This document shows, piece by piece, positions 8,025 through 16,349 of a DNA stretch of 35,390 nucleotides. The stretch lies in the NCBI GenBank assembly GCA_002293105.1, contig DBCP01000071.1, positions 1 through 35,390 of the forward strand, written 5' to 3'. The position numbers and the translations under genes were made by a program. How positions within the stretch are numbered: the first letter of the stretch is position 1; each line of letters opens with the position of its first letter. The notes under the pieces are model-generated. The model searched no databases and was not told where the DNA came from. It saw nothing but the letters and a program-made list of their open reading frames with translations. This stretch comes from Bacteroidetes bacterium UBA955 (lineage in GTDB: Bacteria; Bacteroidota; Bacteroidia; NS11-12g; UBA955).

Positions 8025-8894
8025 ATGTTGGTCATATTCCGTTGGATACGGAATCAAGCACACCCCCTACTTTTTGTTTTATTGCTCGTTAGTGCAGTAA
8101 CGCAGATTTTTCGTTATCACTTCTACCAACATAGTATTTACTTTGGCCAAGCGTTGGGCGCACACCGACAGATTGATCAGTGGAAGTCTGATGTAAAATC
8201 ATATTTCAACTTGCGTCAAGTCAATCAGCAACTCATTGGTGAAAACACACTTTTGAAGCAGCAGTTAAACTGGAACCTCACCTACAATTCGCCGAAAAGA
8301 GACAGTGCTTATCAAGACGACAAAACCGGGAATTTTGTCAAATACGAATATATTCAAGCGAGGGTAATTCGAAACAGCGTTCAAGATCAGAATAATTTCA
8401 TCATCCTAGACCGCGGTTTCAAGGATGGCATCAAACGCCATATGTCGGTTGTTTCGCCCATGGGCATTGTGGGCGTTGTGGTAGAATCTGCTGAGCACTA
8501 TTCGTTGGTTATGTCTGTATTGAATTCCAAATTTGAAATCACCCCGTATATCTTCGATTTAAAAACGAGTCAGGGCGTGATTTCTTGGAACGGCGAGGAC
8601 CCCACCATGGTGGACCTTGAAGAGGTCAATCGCTTTGTGAAGGTTAAAACTGGTATGAAGTTATTTACTTCCAATTACTCGTTGTTGTTTCCGGCAGGCA
8701 TTCCCATTGGAACCATCGTAAAAAGCAGCTCAAACCTAAAATCAAATTTTCATCGCATCACTGTGAAATTAGCCACGGATTTTGGCCAGTTGGACGTGGT
8801 TACTGTTATTAAAAACATCCATCAAAAAGAATTGGATGTGCTAAACCAAGCTATCCCAGCAGACAAGGAGGAAGACAATGATAGAGATCGCTAG
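8025..8894 (+). CDS. mreC: Rod shape-determining protein MreC
   Basis: The 289-residue bitopic protein has a short cytosolic start, one membrane segment (LLFVLLLVSAVTQIF, about 15-30), a predicted coiled coil rich in Q/N/L (about 50-85, around LRQVNQQLIGENTLLKQQL) and the two-lobed periplasmic beta domain (VIRNSVQDQNNFIILDRGFKDG onward). MreC forms periplasmic filaments and activates the PBP2-RodA pair. The gene starts 11 nt after mreB and its last 17 nt overlap mreD. The C-terminal tail is short and charged (KEEDNDRDR), and the same bases encode the ribosome binding site and start of mreD. Confidence 0.93.
   Translation: MLVIFRWIRNQAHPLLFVLLLVSAVTQIFRYHFYQHSIYFGQALGAHRQIDQWKSDVKSYFNLRQVNQQLIGENTLLKQQLNWNLTYNSPKRDSAYQDDKTGNFVKYEYIQARVIRNSVQDQNNFIILDRGFKDGIKRHMSVVSPMGIVGVVVESAEHYSLVMSVLNSKFEITPYIFDLKTSQGVISWNGEDPTMVDLEEVNRFVKVKTGMKLFTSNYSLLFPAGIPIGTIVKSSSNLKSNFHRITVKLATDFGQLDVVTVIKNIHQKELDVLNQAIPADKEEDNDRDR
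8865..8871 (+). promoter_or_regulatory. Shine-Dalgarno-like AAGGAGG ahead of mreD
   Basis: AAGGAGG lies inside the end of mreC, 6 nt before the mreD ATG at 8878, an ideal distance. It also encodes Lys-Glu in the charged MreC tail, so it could be coincidence, but such motifs are rare before the other genes here. Confidence 0.4.
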
Positions 8895-9387
8895 GTATAT
8901 TGTTTCAGGACTGCTGTTGGCGTTGGTGCAAACCTTTATCTTGCAAGAGGTCAATATTGCTTGGTGGATTAAGCCCATGCCCTACATTTTGTTATTTTTA
9001 AACATACCTGTTTCCGTTAACAAGTTTGGTATGTTGATTGGGGCTTTCTTTTTCGGAATGACGATCGATGCATTGGGTGGAAGTATGGGTATGCACACCG
9101 CAGCTTGTGTAAGTTTGGTTTATTTCAAATACCACATTGATGCCTATTTTTTGGATGAAAATAGCATGCAATTGCAAGGATTGAGCACAATGCACGAGGA
9201 TTACAAGGGGTGGCAATGGTACTATATCTATGTATTCTCGCTGACATTCTTGCACCATCTGGTATTTTTTACCTTTGACTATTTCCGATGGTCGGCCATC
9301 CTTACCATAATCTGGATTAGTTTGACTAGTTCGGTTGCATCAGTTTTCTTCGTTCAAATTTTCAGATTGCTTAAAGGTAAACGTTAA
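8878..9387 (+). CDS. mreD: Rod shape-determining membrane protein MreD
   Basis: The 169-residue polytopic inner-membrane protein has about five hydrophobic segments, beginning with YIVSGLLLALVQTFILQE and including LIGAFFFGMTIDALGG, the conserved GLxxD-type segment of MreD. It works with MreC to anchor and tune the elongation complex. Sequence conservation is low in this family, so the identity rests on hydropathy, the TIDALGGSMGMHT motif region and its fixed place between mreC and the PBP2 gene. It overlaps mreC by 17 nt and is followed after 4 nt by the PBP2 start, suggesting coupled translation. Confidence 0.88.
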   Translation: MIEIARYIVSGLLLALVQTFILQEVNIAWWIKPMPYILLFLNIPVSVNKFGMLIGAFFFGMTIDALGGSMGMHTAACVSLVYFKYHIDAYFLDENSMQLQGLSTMHEDYKGWQWYYIYVFSLTFLHHLVFFTFDYFRWSAILTIIWISLTSSVASVFFVQIFRLLKGKR

Positions 9388-9391
9388 TCTT

Positions 9392-11233
9392 ATGGATAAG
9401 AATCGTTCGAAGCAACTGGTATTTTTTGGTCTTATATTGTTGATTTTTGTCATTTATACCCTTCGTTTAGCGAGTTTGCAGTTGGGTGATGTGCCTTACA
9501 AAAAGATGGCCATTAACAATGCGCTGAATAAAATCACCCTCTATCCTTCCCGCAGCAATGTTTTTGATCGCAAAGGCAAATTGATGGTTTACAGTACGCA
9601 GATGTATGATTTATCGGTTTTTCCCTTTGAAATTAAGAAGCTCGATACTGGATTGTTGTGTTCTGTGTTAGAATTGGATATTCAAACCGTTAGGGGATTG
9701 ATTGCGGATGCAAGGGTCAGGGCAAAAAAGCGTCAAAAAAACAACTCATTCAACAACTCTGCGCTGTTTTATGCGAATTTATCAAACAAGCAATTCACCC
9801 TACTTAGAGAGAATATCTATCGTTTGGACGGGTTTTTTATTGAATCGAGAACAGACCGACAGTTCGCTACCGCCACATTGTCGCACGCTCTGGGGTATTT
9901 GGGTGAGGCTGACGAGGAGTTGATTGCATCGGACGAGTATTATCAGCCAGGAGATTTGGTTGGAATTACCGGCTTGGAGCGATACTATGAAAAACAAATA
10001 CGTGGAATTAAGGGCGTTAAAACGGTTTGGCAAGATCGAACTTATACAGAGCGTGGCGTTGTAAAAGATACCCAGTTCAACTACCCCGCAACCGCTGGAC
10101 CCGATGTTATCAGTAGTTTGGATTTTGTGTTACAAGAATACGGCCGGGAATTACTCAATGGTAAAAAAGGCAGTATCGTGGCCATTGAACCAGGAACTGG
10201 TGAAGTTTTGGCTTTCATCAACAATCCAGACTATGACCCCAACACCATGGTTGGTAGAGATCGTGCAAACACATTTAAATCCTTGCTCCGCGACCCTCAA
10301 AAACCATTGTACAACCGCGCGGTGAAGGGCGTGTACCCTCCTGGATCCACATTCAAAACAGTTATGGCTTTGATTGCCATGCAAGAAGGTGTTCTAACGC
10401 CGGAAACCACACACGGCTGCGGAGGTGGATATCGATTGGGGAGCATTCGCGTTGGGTGTCACCCCCATGGAGGTCCGCTCGATTTACGCGGATCCATTCG
10501 AATCTCTTGCAACAGTTATTATTGTCAGGTATTCCGAGATATCATCGATAATCCAGAATATGGCAACGTAAAAGTGGGATATGCTGCATTGGAAAAACAC
10601 CTACGTTCCTTTGGTTTAGGAAGTCCGTTGGGTATTGACTTGTTGGGTGAATCCCGTGGAAACATTCCATCTGTGTCGCAGCTCGACCGTAGACATGGCG
10701 ATCGCTGGAAAAGTAGCACCATTATTTCCCTGAGCATCGGACAGGGTGAAATCCTACTCACGCCGCTGCAAATGTGCAACACAGCGGCTATTATCGCCAA
10801 TCGGGGATGGTATTATTCTCCTCATTTGATTAAGCGAATTGATGGCTATAAAGACACGGCCTGGGACCGTAAATACAAGATAAAAAAGTTTACAACTGTT
10901 GACCCTCGCTACTTCCAATACGTCATTGACGGCATGTCGGATGTGACCAAACCCGGCGGAACAGCCAATGGCACTGGTATTGAGAACGTAGAAATATGTG
11001 CAAAAACAGGTACGGCACAAAACCCTCACGGCAAGGATCACTCTATTTATATTGCTTTTGCACCCAAGGACAATCCCAAAATCGCCATCGCCGTATTGGT
11101 TGAAAACGGTGGTTTCGGGGCAACATGGGCAGCGCCTATCGCCAACTTGATGATTGAAAAGTACTTACAAGGCAAAGCGGAATCCTCCAAACCCGCCATG
11201 GAGGAACGAATCAAAACGAGCGTCATTCAATAA
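9392..11233 (+). CDS. mrdA: Penicillin-binding protein 2, peptidoglycan transpeptidase of the elongasome
   Basis: The 613-residue class B PBP cross-links new side-wall peptidoglycan. After a short basic start comes one membrane anchor (QLVFFGLILLIFVIYTLRL), then the dimerisation/pedestal domain with RSNVFDRKGK near 50, and the transpeptidase domain. All three catalytic motifs are present: SxxK as S319-TFK, SxN as S372-CN and KTG at 538-540. GVYPPGSTFK is the usual PBP2 context. Start: the frame is open from 9335, but that part overlaps the end of mreD; the ATG at 9392, 4 nt behind the mreD stop, gives a normal PBP2 N-terminus. It lies immediately upstream of its partner rodA. Confidence 0.96.
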   Translation: MDKNRSKQLVFFGLILLIFVIYTLRLASLQLGDVPYKKMAINNALNKITLYPSRSNVFDRKGKLMVYSTQMYDLSVFPFEIKKLDTGLLCSVLELDIQTVRGLIADARVRAKKRQKNNSFNNSALFYANLSNKQFTLLRENIYRLDGFFIESRTDRQFATATLSHALGYLGEADEELIASDEYYQPGDLVGITGLERYYEKQIRGIKGVKTVWQDRTYTERGVVKDTQFNYPATAGPDVISSLDFVLQEYGRELLNGKKGSIVAIEPGTGEVLAFINNPDYDPNTMVGRDRANTFKSLLRDPQKPLYNRAVKGVYPPGSTFKTVMALIAMQEGVLTPETTHGCGGGYRLGSIRVGCHPHGGPLDLRGSIRISCNSYYCQVFRDIIDNPEYGNVKVGYAALEKHLRSFGLGSPLGIDLLGESRGNIPSVSQLDRRHGDRWKSSTIISLSIGQGEILLTPLQMCNTAAIIANRGWYYSPHLIKRIDGYKDTAWDRKYKIKKFTTVDPRYFQYVIDGMSDVTKPGGTANGTGIENVEICAKTGTAQNPHGKDHSIYIAFAPKDNPKIAIAVLVENGGFGATWAAPIANLMIEKYLQGKAESSKPAMEERIKTSVIQ

Positions 11234-11249
11234 TTAACGCTATTACACA

Positions 11250-12521
11250 ATGCGCTACAGTCCACTCTCTACCAACAACCAGGAAAAAATCGACAGTTTG
11301 GCGGTTTTCTTGTACGTTGTGCTGTTGTTGATTGGGTTTATCAGTGTCTCCAGCGCAACCTCGGATGTAAACCAAGCGTTCTATTCCCTGTCGGATATCG
11401 CCATCAAGCAATTGGTGTTTATTTTCGGGGCGATTTTGATCATTTTCACAATTGTTTTTTCCAATGTTGTGGTGATCGACTATTTCGCTTATGGTTTTTA
11501 TGCAATAGCCATCACACTAAACATATTGGTTTTGTTTTTGGGTAGAGAAATTTCAGGCGCTAAATCGTGGTTTGGATTTGGGGGTTTTGGAATTCAGCCC
11601 AGTGAATTTGCCAAAGTTGCCACTGCTCTCGCCTTGTCAAAGTTCTTAGGAACCTACGGCGTAAAATTCCAAGGCACGAAAAACATTGTCACGGCCTTGG
11701 GCATCGTTTTGTTGCCGATGGCCATTATCCTTATTCAGAATGATACAGGGAGTGCACTGGTGTTCTTATCATTTTTCTTGGTGCTTTATCGCGAAGGATT
11801 ACCTGGTTATATTTTGGTTTCCGCTGTATGGCTTGGAATTTTGGCCATTTTTAGGATTATCAGCGAAGCAACGGGCATTTCCAGTTTTTATGGATATGGT
11901 ATTCTGTTGGGATTGGGATCGATCATCGTGTTTTTTGTCCGCAAAGACAGGGGCATCGCCATGCTTGTCACTACGATTGCTGTGATTTCATCGTTGTTTT
12001 ACACGATCGTAGGTACTTTTTACTCCAAAATCTTGATGCAATACCAAAGAGATCGGATCGAATTGGTGCTTGGACTGAAAGAAGACGACCGCGGGATGGG
12101 CTTCAACCTAAAACAATCGAAAATCGCCATTGGCGCAGGAGAAATGTGGGGGCGTGGTTATTTAAAGGGAACCCAAACCAAGATGGGCTTTGTCCCCGAA
12201 CAGCACACCGATTTTATTTTTGATGCCATTGGTGAAGAATGGGGATTTGTTGGCAGTACCCTATTCCTGCTGATTTTTTGTGGGTTATTGGTGCGACTTG
12301 TGATTATGGCTGAGCGACAATCCACAGTATTCGGCCGGGTATTGGGCTATTCTTTGGCCTCCGTCCTTTTCTTCCACATGTCGATTAACATTGGCATGAC
12401 CGTGGGATTGGTTCCAACCATTGGGATTCCCCTTCCATTTATTTCCGCTGGAGGTAGTAGTCTATGGGCTTTTACCCTATTTCTTTTCACTTTTCTGCGG
12501 GTGGATCAGGTGCGGAAGTAA
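11250..12521 (+). CDS. rodA: RodA, SEDS-family peptidoglycan glycosyltransferase
   Basis: The 423-residue polytopic membrane enzyme polymerises lipid II into glycan strands together with PBP2. SEDS signatures are clear: KSWFGFGGFGIQPSEFAK early on, GRGYLKGTQTKMGFVPEQ followed by HTDFIFDAIGEEWGF, and the C-terminal GLVPTIGIPLPFISAGGSS. About ten membrane segments can be drawn. Spacing to the PBP2 gene is 16 nt, so both belong to one operon. RodA rather than FtsW is indicated by the mre/PBP2 context. The next gene, an FG-GAP lipoprotein, follows after 25 nt. Confidence 0.95.
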   Translation: MRYSPLSTNNQEKIDSLAVFLYVVLLLIGFISVSSATSDVNQAFYSLSDIAIKQLVFIFGAILIIFTIVFSNVVVIDYFAYGFYAIAITLNILVLFLGREISGAKSWFGFGGFGIQPSEFAKVATALALSKFLGTYGVKFQGTKNIVTALGIVLLPMAIILIQNDTGSALVFLSFFLVLYREGLPGYILVSAVWLGILAIFRIISEATGISSFYGYGILLGLGSIIVFFVRKDRGIAMLVTTIAVISSLFYTIVGTFYSKILMQYQRDRIELVLGLKEDDRGMGFNLKQSKIAIGAGEMWGRGYLKGTQTKMGFVPEQHTDFIFDAIGEEWGFVGSTLFLLIFCGLLVRLVIMAERQSTVFGRVLGYSLASVLFFHMSINIGMTVGLVPTIGIPLPFISAGGSSLWAFTLFLFTFLRVDQVRK

Positions 12522-12533
12522 AAGGCTTTTCCG

Positions 12534-12541
12534 TAATATTG
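12534..12541 (+). promoter_or_regulatory. Possible -7 element (TAATATTG, one mismatch) before the FG-GAP lipoprotein gene
   Basis: TAATATTG differs from TAnnTTTG at one base and ends 5 nt before the ATG at 12547. The context TAATATTGTAACAATG is almost identical to the valS start TAATTTTGTAACAATG, which supports it as a real start signal. The gene may be both read through from rodA and promoted separately. Confidence 0.35.
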
Positions 12542-12546
12542 TAACA

Positions 12547-15500
12547 ATGAATACCGTGCGATTCAAACAGCTGTTTACACAGGGCCTTGGTGCATTAACA
12601 CTTGCCATGTGTTTATCTTCATGTGGTGGTACCGATGAACAGAATGTGGATGTTCTTTTTGAGAAAGTAACTTCCGATGTAACCGGCATAGATTTCGTCA
12701 ATTCCGTGCCTGAAAACGATTCCTTGAATCAGTTCACTTATCACTACCTCTACAATGGTTCTGGTGTGGCCATTGGCGATATCAACAATGATGGCAAAAA
12801 CGACCTCTATTTCTCGGGAAATGAAAAATCGTCGCGCCTATACCTCAACAAAGGCGATTTCAAATTTGAGGACGTCACCAAGCAAAGCGGAACCACCACA
12901 AACCAGTGGATCAGCGGTGTAACCATGGTGGATGTAAACAATGATGGTTGGTTGGATATTTATGCGTGTTCTTCGGGACCCAGACAACTCAAGCAATCGA
13001 AGCGTAATTTGTTGTTTATCAACCAAAAGAATGGCTCTTTCAAAGAATCAGCAAAAGAATGGGGTGTGGATGACGGAGGAAACGCCACATGCGCAACCTT
13101 CTTTGATTATGACAACGATGGGGATTTGGATTTTTATTTGGGAAACCATGCAGACCAGTTCTTTTCCAACATCAATACCCGGTTCACGCCTACGCTGAAC
13201 ATGGATGAGTTTAATCAGCAACACTTTTTTCGCAATGATGGCAATAAATTCACGGATGTATCAGACAAAGCAGGTGTTGTAAAGATGGGCTATTGCTTAA
13301 GCGCGGCCGCTGCAGATTACAACAATGATGGCCTTACCGATCTTTATGTCTGCAACGATTACCATGTCCCTGATTGCTATTACATGAATAATGGCGACGG
13401 CACATTCACCGATCAGTTTGATGTTGCTTTTAAGCACTCCAGCACCAATTCAATGGGAAGCGATGTTGCCGATGTTAACAATGACGGATTCTCAGATTTG
13501 ATTACGGTGGACATGCTCTCTGAAAGTCCACGCAGGTACATGTCGTTGATGGGTCCTAAGGACTATGACTACACCATGGTGGGCATCAAGAATGGATACA
13601 AAAACCAATACATGAAGAACAACCTGCAAATGAATTTGGGCAATGGCCATTTTTCAGATTTGTCCTATTTGTATGGTGTGGCAAAGTCGGATTGGAGTTG
13701 GAGTCCACTTTTATCTGATTTCAACGATGACGGTTTTACCGATATGTTTGTATCGAACGGTTACTATCGAGATGTGACCAACTTGGATTTCATTCTGTAC
13801 CAAAGCATAGTGGAACAACAACAAAAGCGTGGATTAACCCACGAAGAATTGTTGAAGAAACTACCCTATGAAAAAATACAGAACTTCTTCTTCCAAAACA
13901 ACAATGGCGAAGGATTCACCAACCGAGCGAGCGAGGTTGGTTTGGATGATTTGACATTGAGCACGGGTTCAGCCACCGGAGATTTGGATGGTGATGGACG
14001 TTTGGATTTGGTTGTTTGTAACCAAGGAGAAATGCCTTTGGTCTACAAGAACGTCAACACACAAAACCACTTTGTCAATGTAAAGGCTGAGGGAACCGAC
14101 AAATCGAATCGTTACGGCATAGGATGTCAATTATACGCATCGGACTCAGCTGGCAAGTATAGAAAATTCGAAATCCAACCCTCTCGCGGTTACCAGAGCT
14201 CATCAGAAGCCGTTGCGCATATCGGTTTGGGTGCAAACGAAACATTGGCAGAGTTGGTCGTTGTATGGCCCAATGGTAAGGCTCAAATCTTGAAGGATGT
14301 ATCGGCTGATCAAACCGTGATCGTAAAAAGTGCTGATGCCAATACAACGTGGGATCGCAATGTGATTCGCGCCGGTGACATTCCCTATTTTAAAGAGAAT
14401 GAATCAGAGTGGGGATTGAATTTCAACCACCTAGAACAAGAAAACCCTGACTTTAAAAGAGAGCCTTTGCTACCACATCGCTATACTACACTCGGACCGG
14501 GGATGTCGGCTGGAGATGTTAACGGTGACGGTCTCCAAGATCTGTTTGTGGGCAATGCCCGTGAAAGCTCAGGTTCTACCCTGTTTTTATTGCAAGCAGA
14601 TGGAAAGTATATCGCGGCGGGCTCTCAGCCATGGAAATCATTGGATGCCGATGTGATGGGCTCATTGCTATTCGACTGCGATGGAGACAAGGATTTGGAT
14701 TTATATGTAGCTGTGGGTGGTTCAGAGTTTGAATGGCCATCGAACAAATACGAGCACCAGATTTATATCAACGACGGAAAAGGCGGTTTTACCAATGGCA
14801 AAGGTCGTTTACCCAATGTGATTAGCAGTAGCAGTTCTGTAGCCTCTGCCGATTACGATGGCGATGGCGACTTGGATTTATTCGTTGCAGGACGATTGAT
14901 GCCCGGTAATTGGCCTACATTGGAAGTTCGCAGCTATTTGTTGCAAAATAACGGAGGGAAATTCAGGGATGTGACGACGGCATTGGCGCCAGATTTGGAA
15001 AACGCGGGTATGATCTGTTCTGCCATCTTTAGCGATTTCAATGGCGATGGCAAACCCGATTTATTGCTTGGTGGAGAATGGATGCCATTAATTTTCATGG
15101 AAAACAATGGAGGAAAATTCGTGAACAAAACCGGAGAAGTGGGCGATGCCTCGCTGTCTGGATGGATGAATAGCATTACGCCAGTGGATATTGACAATGA
15201 TGGCGATTTGGACTATGTGGTCGGAAACAAGGGCAACAACAGCTTTATTCAAGCCAAGGTTGGCAGCCCAAGCAAGGTGTTCTGGGCCGATTTCGATGGA
15301 AACGGACGGCAAGACATCGCGATGAGCTACAGTTATGGCGGCAGTGATTATCCCCTATTTACGATGGACGAAATGGGTAAAGCGTATCCATTCTTTATCA
15401 ATAAGAAGTTTACAACGTACAATGATTTCGCAGGCAAAACCATGGAGGAGATCTTCGGCGCCGAAGTGCTCAAACAGAATAGTTTAACGGCGAATTACTT

Positions 15501-16062
15501 CTCTAGTTTCGTGGCGATAAACAATGGTGGCAAATTTGGCTTTGTTGAATTACCTATGTGGGCACAGGCAGGACCTGTATTTGGCACAACAGTTATTGAT
15601 ATTGATGGCAACGGATTTGATGATATTCTTTGTACCGGTAACAATTACAACACCCGCGTTCCACATGGCAGAGACGACGCACAGCCTAGCTTTGTTTTGT
15701 TCAACCAGGGCGGCACATTCAGTTATCAGTCGGGATCTCGCAACGGATTGTACAACCAGGACGATGGAAAATCCATGATATTGTGCCCAGCTCCTTCCGG
15801 ACAGGTTCGTGTATTACTGGCCAACAACAATGGTAAATTGCGTGGATTCACCTTGTTGAATGGAAAGAATCAAGCGCAATCTGTGGGATTCGTGAAGGCA
15901 CCAACCCTTGCAAGTTATGCAAAGGTCACAGTCAATGGAACGGTTAAAATGGTGAACCTCAATGGCGGCAGTGGTTATCTATCCGGCAACAATGCAGGTG
16001 TATGGAAAACCAAAGGGGTTGGAAACATTGAATTCTTTGATGCCAACGGACGCAGATTGTAA
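12547..16062 (+). CDS. FG-GAP/VCBS-repeat lipoprotein with ASPIC/UnbV domain (CRTAC1-like)
   Basis: The 1171-residue protein has a lipoprotein leader with LSSC and Cys26, followed by GGTDEQN; acidic residues soon after the cysteine are seen in surface-exposed Bacteroidota lipoproteins. At least thirteen Asp-rich loops of the D-x-N/D-x-D/N-G-x-x-D type (DINNDGKND, DVNNDGWLD, DYDNDGDLD, DLDGDGRLD, DVNGDGLQD, DFNGDGKPD, DIDGNGFDD) mark calcium-binding FG-GAP propeller blades on both sides of an ASPIC/UnbV domain at about residues 520-590 (RKFEIQPSRGYQSSSEA to VVVWPNGKAQ). These proteins are common in Bacteroidota and of unknown biochemical role, probably surface or extracellular binding. The ATG at 12547 gives the lipobox; the frame extends upstream into rodA but that part is not used. 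It follows the elongasome genes on the same strand. Confidence 0.88.
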   Translation: MNTVRFKQLFTQGLGALTLAMCLSSCGGTDEQNVDVLFEKVTSDVTGIDFVNSVPENDSLNQFTYHYLYNGSGVAIGDINNDGKNDLYFSGNEKSSRLYLNKGDFKFEDVTKQSGTTTNQWISGVTMVDVNNDGWLDIYACSSGPRQLKQSKRNLLFINQKNGSFKESAKEWGVDDGGNATCATFFDYDNDGDLDFYLGNHADQFFSNINTRFTPTLNMDEFNQQHFFRNDGNKFTDVSDKAGVVKMGYCLSAAAADYNNDGLTDLYVCNDYHVPDCYYMNNGDGTFTDQFDVAFKHSSTNSMGSDVADVNNDGFSDLITVDMLSESPRRYMSLMGPKDYDYTMVGIKNGYKNQYMKNNLQMNLGNGHFSDLSYLYGVAKSDWSWSPLLSDFNDDGFTDMFVSNGYYRDVTNLDFILYQSIVEQQQKRGLTHEELLKKLPYEKIQNFFFQNNNGEGFTNRASEVGLDDLTLSTGSATGDLDGDGRLDLVVCNQGEMPLVYKNVNTQNHFVNVKAEGTDKSNRYGIGCQLYASDSAGKYRKFEIQPSRGYQSSSEAVAHIGLGANETLAELVVVWPNGKAQILKDVSADQTVIVKSADANTTWDRNVIRAGDIPYFKENESEWGLNFNHLEQENPDFKREPLLPHRYTTLGPGMSAGDVNGDGLQDLFVGNARESSGSTLFLLQADGKYIAAGSQPWKSLDADVMGSLLFDCDGDKDLDLYVAVGGSEFEWPSNKYEHQIYINDGKGGFTNGKGRLPNVISSSSSVASADYDGDGDLDLFVAGRLMPGNWPTLEVRSYLLQNNGGKFRDVTTALAPDLENAGMICSAIFSDFNGDGKPDLLLGGEWMPLIFMENNGGKFVNKTGEVGDASLSGWMNSITPVDIDNDGDLDYVVGNKGNNSFIQAKVGSPSKVFWADFDGNGRQDIAMSYSYGGSDYPLFTMDEMGKAYPFFINKKFTTYNDFAGKTMEEIFGAEVLKQNSLTANYFSSFVAINNGGKFGFVELPMWAQAGPVFGTTVIDIDGNGFDDILCTGNNYNTRVPHGRDDAQPSFVLFNQGGTFSYQSGSRNGLYNQDDGKSMILCPAPSGQVRVLLANNNGKLRGFTLLNGKNQAQSVGFVKAPTLASYAKVTVNGTVKMVNLNGGSGYLSGNNAGVWKTKGVGNIEFFDANGRRL

Positions 16063-16079
16063 TAACTTTCCGATTACAG

Positions 16080-16110
16080 TTGCATTCTCCATATAAATTC
16101 ATTATTTTTG
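16080..16110 (+). promoter_or_regulatory. Promoter: TTG (-33) and TATTTTTG (-7) for the 51-residue protein gene
   Basis: TTG at 16080-16082 and TATTTTTG at 16103-16110 are separated by 20 bp, a near-ideal Bacteroidota promoter. The expected transcript start is a few bases after 16110, leaving a leader of roughly 10-15 nt before the ATG at 16129. Confidence 0.7.
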
Positions 16111-16128
16111 CAACCTAATTGTAAGAAG

Positions 16129-16284
16129 ATGGCAGTTACTAAACTCAAAAGAAAAGAAGCAAAAAACAGAAGCAGAATGACCAAGCGCGTTGAGAACATC
16201 AAACGTTTGAAGTTGGTTACCACAATTGCTTCTCCATACAAAGGCATATCAGGTATCGTCTTGGAAGACCAAGAAAACCAATAA
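16129..16284 (+). CDS. Small basic protein of 51 residues, unknown function
   Basis: A short open frame reads MAVTKLKRKEAKNRSRM, continues through a second basic helix (TKRVENIKRLKLV) and ends in an acidic tail LEDQENQ. The first 28 residues contain about eleven Lys/Arg, which suggests binding to RNA or DNA. It has a promoter with correct -33/-7 spacing upstream and a strong hairpin terminator 23 nt downstream, so it looks like a complete one-gene transcription unit. Small KLKRKxxRNK-type proteins occur in Bacteroidota as I recall, but I cannot name the family. It has no signal peptide or membrane segment. It could be a ribosome- or nucleoid-associated protein; that is inference only. Confidence 0.72.
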   Translation: MAVTKLKRKEAKNRSRMTKRVENIKRLKLVTTIASPYKGISGIVLEDQENQ

Positions 16285-16307
16285 ATGTCATTGTTTTAGA
16301 TATTGAA

Positions 16308-16334
16308 GGCACGCATATTTGCGTGCCTTTTTTT
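16308..16334 (+). terminator. Intrinsic terminator after the 51-residue protein gene
   Basis: GGCACGCA (16308-16315) and TGCGTGCC (16320-16327) form a perfect 8-bp stem with loop TATT, followed by seven T residues (16328-16334). It lies 23 nt behind the stop at 16284 and just ahead of the next gene's start region. Confidence 0.9.
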
Positions 16335-16349
16335 ATTAAATTTACGCCA

